This document shows positions 4,475-5,893 of a stretch of 5,893 bases of DNA, piece after piece; position 1 is the first letter of the stretch; the number at the start of each line of letters is the position of its first letter. The notes beneath the pieces are model-generated. The model made no database searches, was not told the origin of the DNA, and was given only the letters and a program-made list of their open reading frames with translations. Position numbers and translations under genes: made by a program. Source of the DNA: Bacteroidales bacterium (lineage in GTDB: Bacteria > Bacteroidota > Bacteroidia > Bacteroidales > Azobacteroidaceae); contig JAJBTS010000146.1 of the NCBI GenBank assembly GCA_020860885.1, forward strand, positions 1 through 5,893, in the 5' to 3' direction.

Positions 4475-5743
4475 TTGGGACAGATCGTTATGGCTTTTGC
4501 CGATACTCTCATGATCGGCCATCACAGTACCGATGAATTAAGCGCCGCCTCTTTTATCAATAATATGTTTAACCTGGCAATTATTTTCAGCACCGGTTTT
4601 TCTTATGGGTTGACTCCTATCGTGGGAGCGCTTTTCGGGAAACACGATTCATTCGCCATAGGACGGGTACTTAAAAACAGTTTACTGGCTAACTTCCTGC
4701 TGGGAATACTGCTTACAGGCATCATGTGGCTTCTTTATCTAAATATCGGGAGGCTCAACCAACCGTCGGAACTCATTCCGCTGATGAAACCCTATTTCCT
4801 GGTTTTACTTCTATCTCTCGTTTTTGTTCTTCTCTTCAATGCCCTCCGGCAATTTGCGGATGGAATTACGGATACAAGAACATCCATGTGGATACTCATA
4901 GGCGGAAATCTCCTCAATATTATCGGGAACTACGTTTTAATATACGGCAAGCTAGGCTTTCCGGAAATGGGAATTTTAGGCGCAGGATTAAGCACTCTAT
5001 TCTCCCGGATACTGGTATTTATTGTATTTATGGTCCTCTTCTTCAAAGCAAAACGCTACCGTCCCTATGTAGAAGGTTTCAGGAAGTCCGGCTTTAACAA
5101 ACCCGATTTTATGAGACTCAATAGTCTGGGGTGGCCCATAGCTTTGCAGATGGGAATGGAAACAGCCTCATTCAGCCTAAGTGCGATTATGATCGGATGG
5201 CTGGGAACGATTGCCCTGGCATCCCACCAGGTCATGCTATCCATATCACAGATCGGTTTTATGATGTATTACGGTATGGGGTCGGCCGTGGCCATCCGGG
5301 CAAGCTATTTCAAAGGGCAGGAAGACTATCCCAATATCCGGCGCTCGGCCTATGCCGGTTTTCATATTATTATGGTGATGTCCGTATTGGTTTCCATCCC
5401 TTTATTTCTCCTGAGGAATTCCCTCGGAGGGTTATTTACAGACAGCGAAGCAGTCAGCGCAACCGTTGCCGGACTCATCATTCCTTTCATCTTTTATCAA
5501 TTCGGAGACGGACTCCAGATTACTTTCGCCAATGCCTTACGGGGAATTTCGGATGTGAAAACCATGATGGCCATGGCTTTCGTCGCTTATTTTATCGTTT
5601 CCCTGCCGTTGGGTTACTTTTTCGGGTTCGTAATGAATCTCGGTACTGTAGGCGTCTGGATGGCATTTCCTTTCGGACTTACCACCGCTGGCGTCCTGTT
5701 TTATCTGAGATTTCGGCACAAAACCCAAAACAGTAAACAGTAA
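4475..5743 (+). CDS. MATE-family multidrug/sodium (or proton) antiporter
   Basis: Inner-membrane efflux pump exchanging Na+ or H+ for cationic drugs or other toxic organics. The open frame gives 422 residues from the TTG at 4475; 28 more are recovered if the upstream frameshift is corrected, making 450, the usual MATE length of 12 helices. Visible landmarks (422-residue numbering): first-helix end MAFADTLMIG (6-15), TPIVGALFGK (47-56), QFADGITDTRTS (126-137), the NorM-type stretch GNYVLIYGKLGFPEMGILGA (151-170), the second-half repeat around GWPIALQMGMETASF (219-233), LASHQV (248-253) and LRGISDVKTMM (355-365). The TTG start would delete part of helix 1 and is unlikely to be the native start. 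The last residues N419-S-K-Q and the stop are encoded by a 7-bp repeat array. The gene has its own promoter and is convergent with nothing in the window. The substrate cannot be predicted. Confidence 0.9.
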   Translation: MGQIVMAFADTLMIGHHSTDELSAASFINNMFNLAIIFSTGFSYGLTPIVGALFGKHDSFAIGRVLKNSLLANFLLGILLTGIMWLLYLNIGRLNQPSELIPLMKPYFLVLLLSLVFVLLFNALRQFADGITDTRTSMWILIGGNLLNIIGNYVLIYGKLGFPEMGILGAGLSTLFSRILVFIVFMVLFFKAKRYRPYVEGFRKSGFNKPDFMRLNSLGWPIALQMGMETASFSLSAIMIGWLGTIALASHQVMLSISQIGFMMYYGMGSAVAIRASYFKGQEDYPNIRRSAYAGFHIIMVMSVLVSIPLFLLRNSLGGLFTDSEAVSATVAGLIIPFIFYQFGDGLQITFANALRGISDVKTMMAMAFVAYFIVSLPLGYFFGFVMNLGTVGVWMAFPFGLTTAGVLFYLRFRHKTQNSKQ

Positions 5744-5770
5744 GCAGTGAACAGTAAACAGTAAACAGTT
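5729..5770. repeat. Tandem 7-bp repeat array, six units, at the MATE 3' end
   Basis: Six consecutive heptamers: AACAGTA twice, AGCAGTG, AACAGTA twice, AACAGTT. The first two units encode the last four residues of the transporter and its TAA stop; the rest is non-coding. It is the inverted counterpart of the array at 4156-4190. I recall similar degenerate heptamers in Bacteroidetes intergenic DNA, but cannot confirm this here. Confidence 0.9.
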
Positions 5771-5821
5771 ATTAATTATCAGCGGATTAAAAACCGTATT
5801 CTTAGGTAGCAAAACATTCAT

Positions 5822-5893
5822 ATGAGCAATATCTTACATTATCAAAAAATATTTGAAAAACTAGAAAAAGAAGGGTTTCAGGTAAATATACCT
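5822..5893 (+). CDS. Partial gene of unknown function, runs off the window
   Basis: ATG at 5822 opens 24 codons without a stop to the window edge, translating to MSNILHYQKIFEKLEKEGFQ followed by VNIP. The start is probably helical (KIFEKLEKEG) and then turns to a strand. It lies 78 bases after the MATE stop on the same strand, just past the heptamer array, and no clear promoter or terminator is visible in between. Too little is present to name a family. Confidence 0.45.
   Translation, partial: MSNILHYQKIFEKLEKEGFQVNIP

Noticed and set aside
5537..5821. 94-codon minus-strand open frame over the MATE 3' end
   Set aside because: Part of it is the heptamer array translated (repeated LLFTV) and the rest is antisense to the transporter.

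Overview
The window looks like a chromosomal segment of a Bacteroidales bacterium (Bacteroides or Parabacteroides type) carrying a phage-derived gene block next to a host efflux gene. The grounds are moderate GC, AT-rich purine leaders instead of clear Shine-Dalgarno sites, and promoters of the Bacteroidetes kind. The best promoter is TTTG, 19 bases, then TACTTTTG upstream of the transporter. A minus-strand TATATTTG lies before the zinc-ribbon gene. The genus cannot be fixed from this sequence.

Positions 241-3832 (minus strand, transcribed right to left) hold six genes: a 60-residue zinc-ribbon protein (Com-like), a 260-residue protein resembling a phage carbohydrate-binding structural protein, a GH5-type glycoside hydrolase without a signal peptide, a one-helix membrane coiled-coil protein (holin candidate), a DUF5675-type protein (endolysin candidate), and a lipoprotein with a C-terminal membrane helix (unimolecular spanin candidate). 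The last three overlap and look like a complete holin-endolysin-spanin cassette. Two intrinsic terminators cut the block into three units: zinc ribbon | binding protein + GH5 | lysis cassette. No capsid, tail, terminase or integrase gene is visible, so this is either the late end of a prophage, a remnant, or a separate release module.

Positions 3833-4389 contain no convincing gene. They hold a minus-strand promoter for the zinc-ribbon gene, an imperfect direct repeat, a tandem array of 7-bp units, a strong plus-strand promoter and a long leader with an 11-bp inverted repeat.

Positions 4390-5743 (plus strand) encode a MATE-family multidrug/Na+ (or H+) antiporter. Its natural start seems to be the ATG at 4390, but a run of eight Ts puts that ATG out of frame; seven Ts would give a normal 450-residue MATE protein. 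The stop codon lies inside a second 7-bp array (5729-5770), which is in inverted orientation to the array upstream of the promoter. The window ends in the first 24 codons of another plus-strand gene.

The most notable points are the out-of-frame MATE start at a homopolymer, the inverted heptamer arrays bracketing the transporter, the probable u-spanin with an internal duplication, and a cytoplasmic-looking GH5 enzyme placed next to a phage-type lysis cassette.
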